Part shown: positions 13,099-13,411 of the stretch, in pieces
Layout of the letters: every line of letters starts with the position of its first letter
Position numbering within the stretch: position 1 is the first letter of the stretch
Origin: Candidatus Poseidoniaceae archaeon
GTDB taxonomy: Archaea > Thermoplasmatota > Poseidoniia > Poseidoniales > Poseidoniaceae
DNA length: 13,411 nucleotides
Reading direction: 5' to 3'
NCBI GenBank assembly: GCA_022425185.1
Contig: JAKMFY010000275.1
Coordinates: 1-13,411, forward strand
The notes under the pieces: model-generated
Seen by the model: the letters and a program-made list of their open reading frames with translations, nothing else
What the model was told of the DNA's origin: nothing
The model's database searches: none
Translations under genes and position numbers: made by a program

Positions 13099-13411
13099 AT
13101 GGATTCAACAACATTGCTCAATGGCCGTAACGGACACGTTGGAGAACCAGCGATAATAGGTATTCTAGTGGCCTCAGATCGTGCTCATTCAAAGGAGTAT
13201 GAAGATGAAGGGGGCCCTGCAATTCTTGAATTTTTGAAAGAGGCCATTGCATCACCTGTTGAGGTTCATTACAGGTGCATCCGTGATCAGCAAGAGATTA
13301 TTGAAGAGGTGCTAATTGAACTCGTGGACAGTACTGGTTGCAATGTCATCGTAACGACAGGTGGAACTGGCCCCGCGGTTCGAGACGTTACTCCCGAAGC
13401 CACAGAACATG
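13099..13411 (+). CDS. mogA: MogA-like molybdopterin adenylyltransferase, 3' end cut off
   Basis: The first 104 codons plus one base are present. MogA-type enzymes adenylate molybdopterin before molybdate insertion in molybdenum (or tungsten) cofactor synthesis. Seen here are the MogA-like N-terminal strand with ASDRA (25-29), the YEDEGGPAILEFL stretch (34-46) and the nucleotide/pterin-binding motif TTGGTGPAVRDVTPEA (86-101). The GPA-x-RDVTPEA form is that of MogA, gephyrin and Cnx1, whereas MoaB has a different sequence after the GGTG. The full protein should be about 170-200 aa. Ten bases separate the ATG from the preceding stop, so it may be co-transcribed with the membrane protein. Only a weak AGGTTGG-like ribosome site is seen. 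Confidence 0.88.
   Translation, partial: MDSTTLLNGRNGHVGEPAIIGILVASDRAHSKEYEDEGGPAILEFLKEAIASPVEVHYRCIRDQQEIIEEVLIELVDSTGCNVIVTTGGTGPAVRDVTPEATEH

Noticed and set aside
1..13411. CRISPR array, insertion sequence, integrase or attachment site next to the two tRNA genes
   Set aside because: No regularly spaced repeats, transposase or integrase frame, and no duplicated tRNA 3' end were found on reading both strands.

Overview
The window looks like a piece of a euryarchaeal chromosome, most plausibly a planktonic Marine Group II (Poseidoniales-like) archaeon. Direct clues are a TATA box placed for a leaderless transcript (362-369), a C-terminal PGF-type sorting signal on a large acidic surface lipoprotein, an archaeal/eukaryotic-type RqcH (NEMF) protein, and tRNA genes without an encoded CCA. 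Several neighbours (RNase PH, class II thiolase, MogA) are bacterial in type, a mixture common in these archaea. The lineage is an inference; no rRNA or ribosomal protein gene is present to settle it.

Layout. The left edge carries the 5' two-thirds of a tRNA-Gln(CTG) on the minus strand and a small minus-strand coiled-coil/membrane protein. Next comes an 833-aa lipoprotein (391-2892) with EF-hand loops and four LDL-receptor-class-A-like repeats. A tight plus-strand cluster follows (2933-7644): a Nudix + metallo-beta-lactamase + winged-helix fusion, a VAT1/quinone-reductase-like oxidoreductase and RqcH. It meets, stop codon against stop codon, a minus-strand pair: thiolase (first transcribed) and an exported, C-terminally anchored M24 metallopeptidase. 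Divergent from the thiolase is a bacterial-type RNase PH, followed by a complete tRNA-Phe(GAA). A large multi-pass membrane protein of unknown function and the 5' part of a mogA-like gene close the window.

How the genes relate. Leading genes have no good Shine-Dalgarno sequence and probably make leaderless mRNAs. The second and third genes of the 2933-7644 cluster have clear GGAG-type sites 7-8 nt before their ATG, which supports one transcription unit. RNase PH trims tRNA 3' ends in bacteria, and a tRNA that needs CCA addition lies 43 nt downstream of it. The two exported proteins share a similar C-terminal tail (hydrophobic segment ending in Arg/Asn/Glu), which suggests a common cell-surface anchoring route.

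The most unusual item is the 391-2892 lipoprotein. Its repeats keep the acidic calcium-binding end of the LDL-A fold but only the two cysteines that correspond to the C2-C5 disulfide. It combines these with EF-hands, His/Asp-rich tracts and anchoring signals at both ends. No CRISPR array, insertion sequence or phage gene is visible, and no gene-free stretch exceeds 300 bases.
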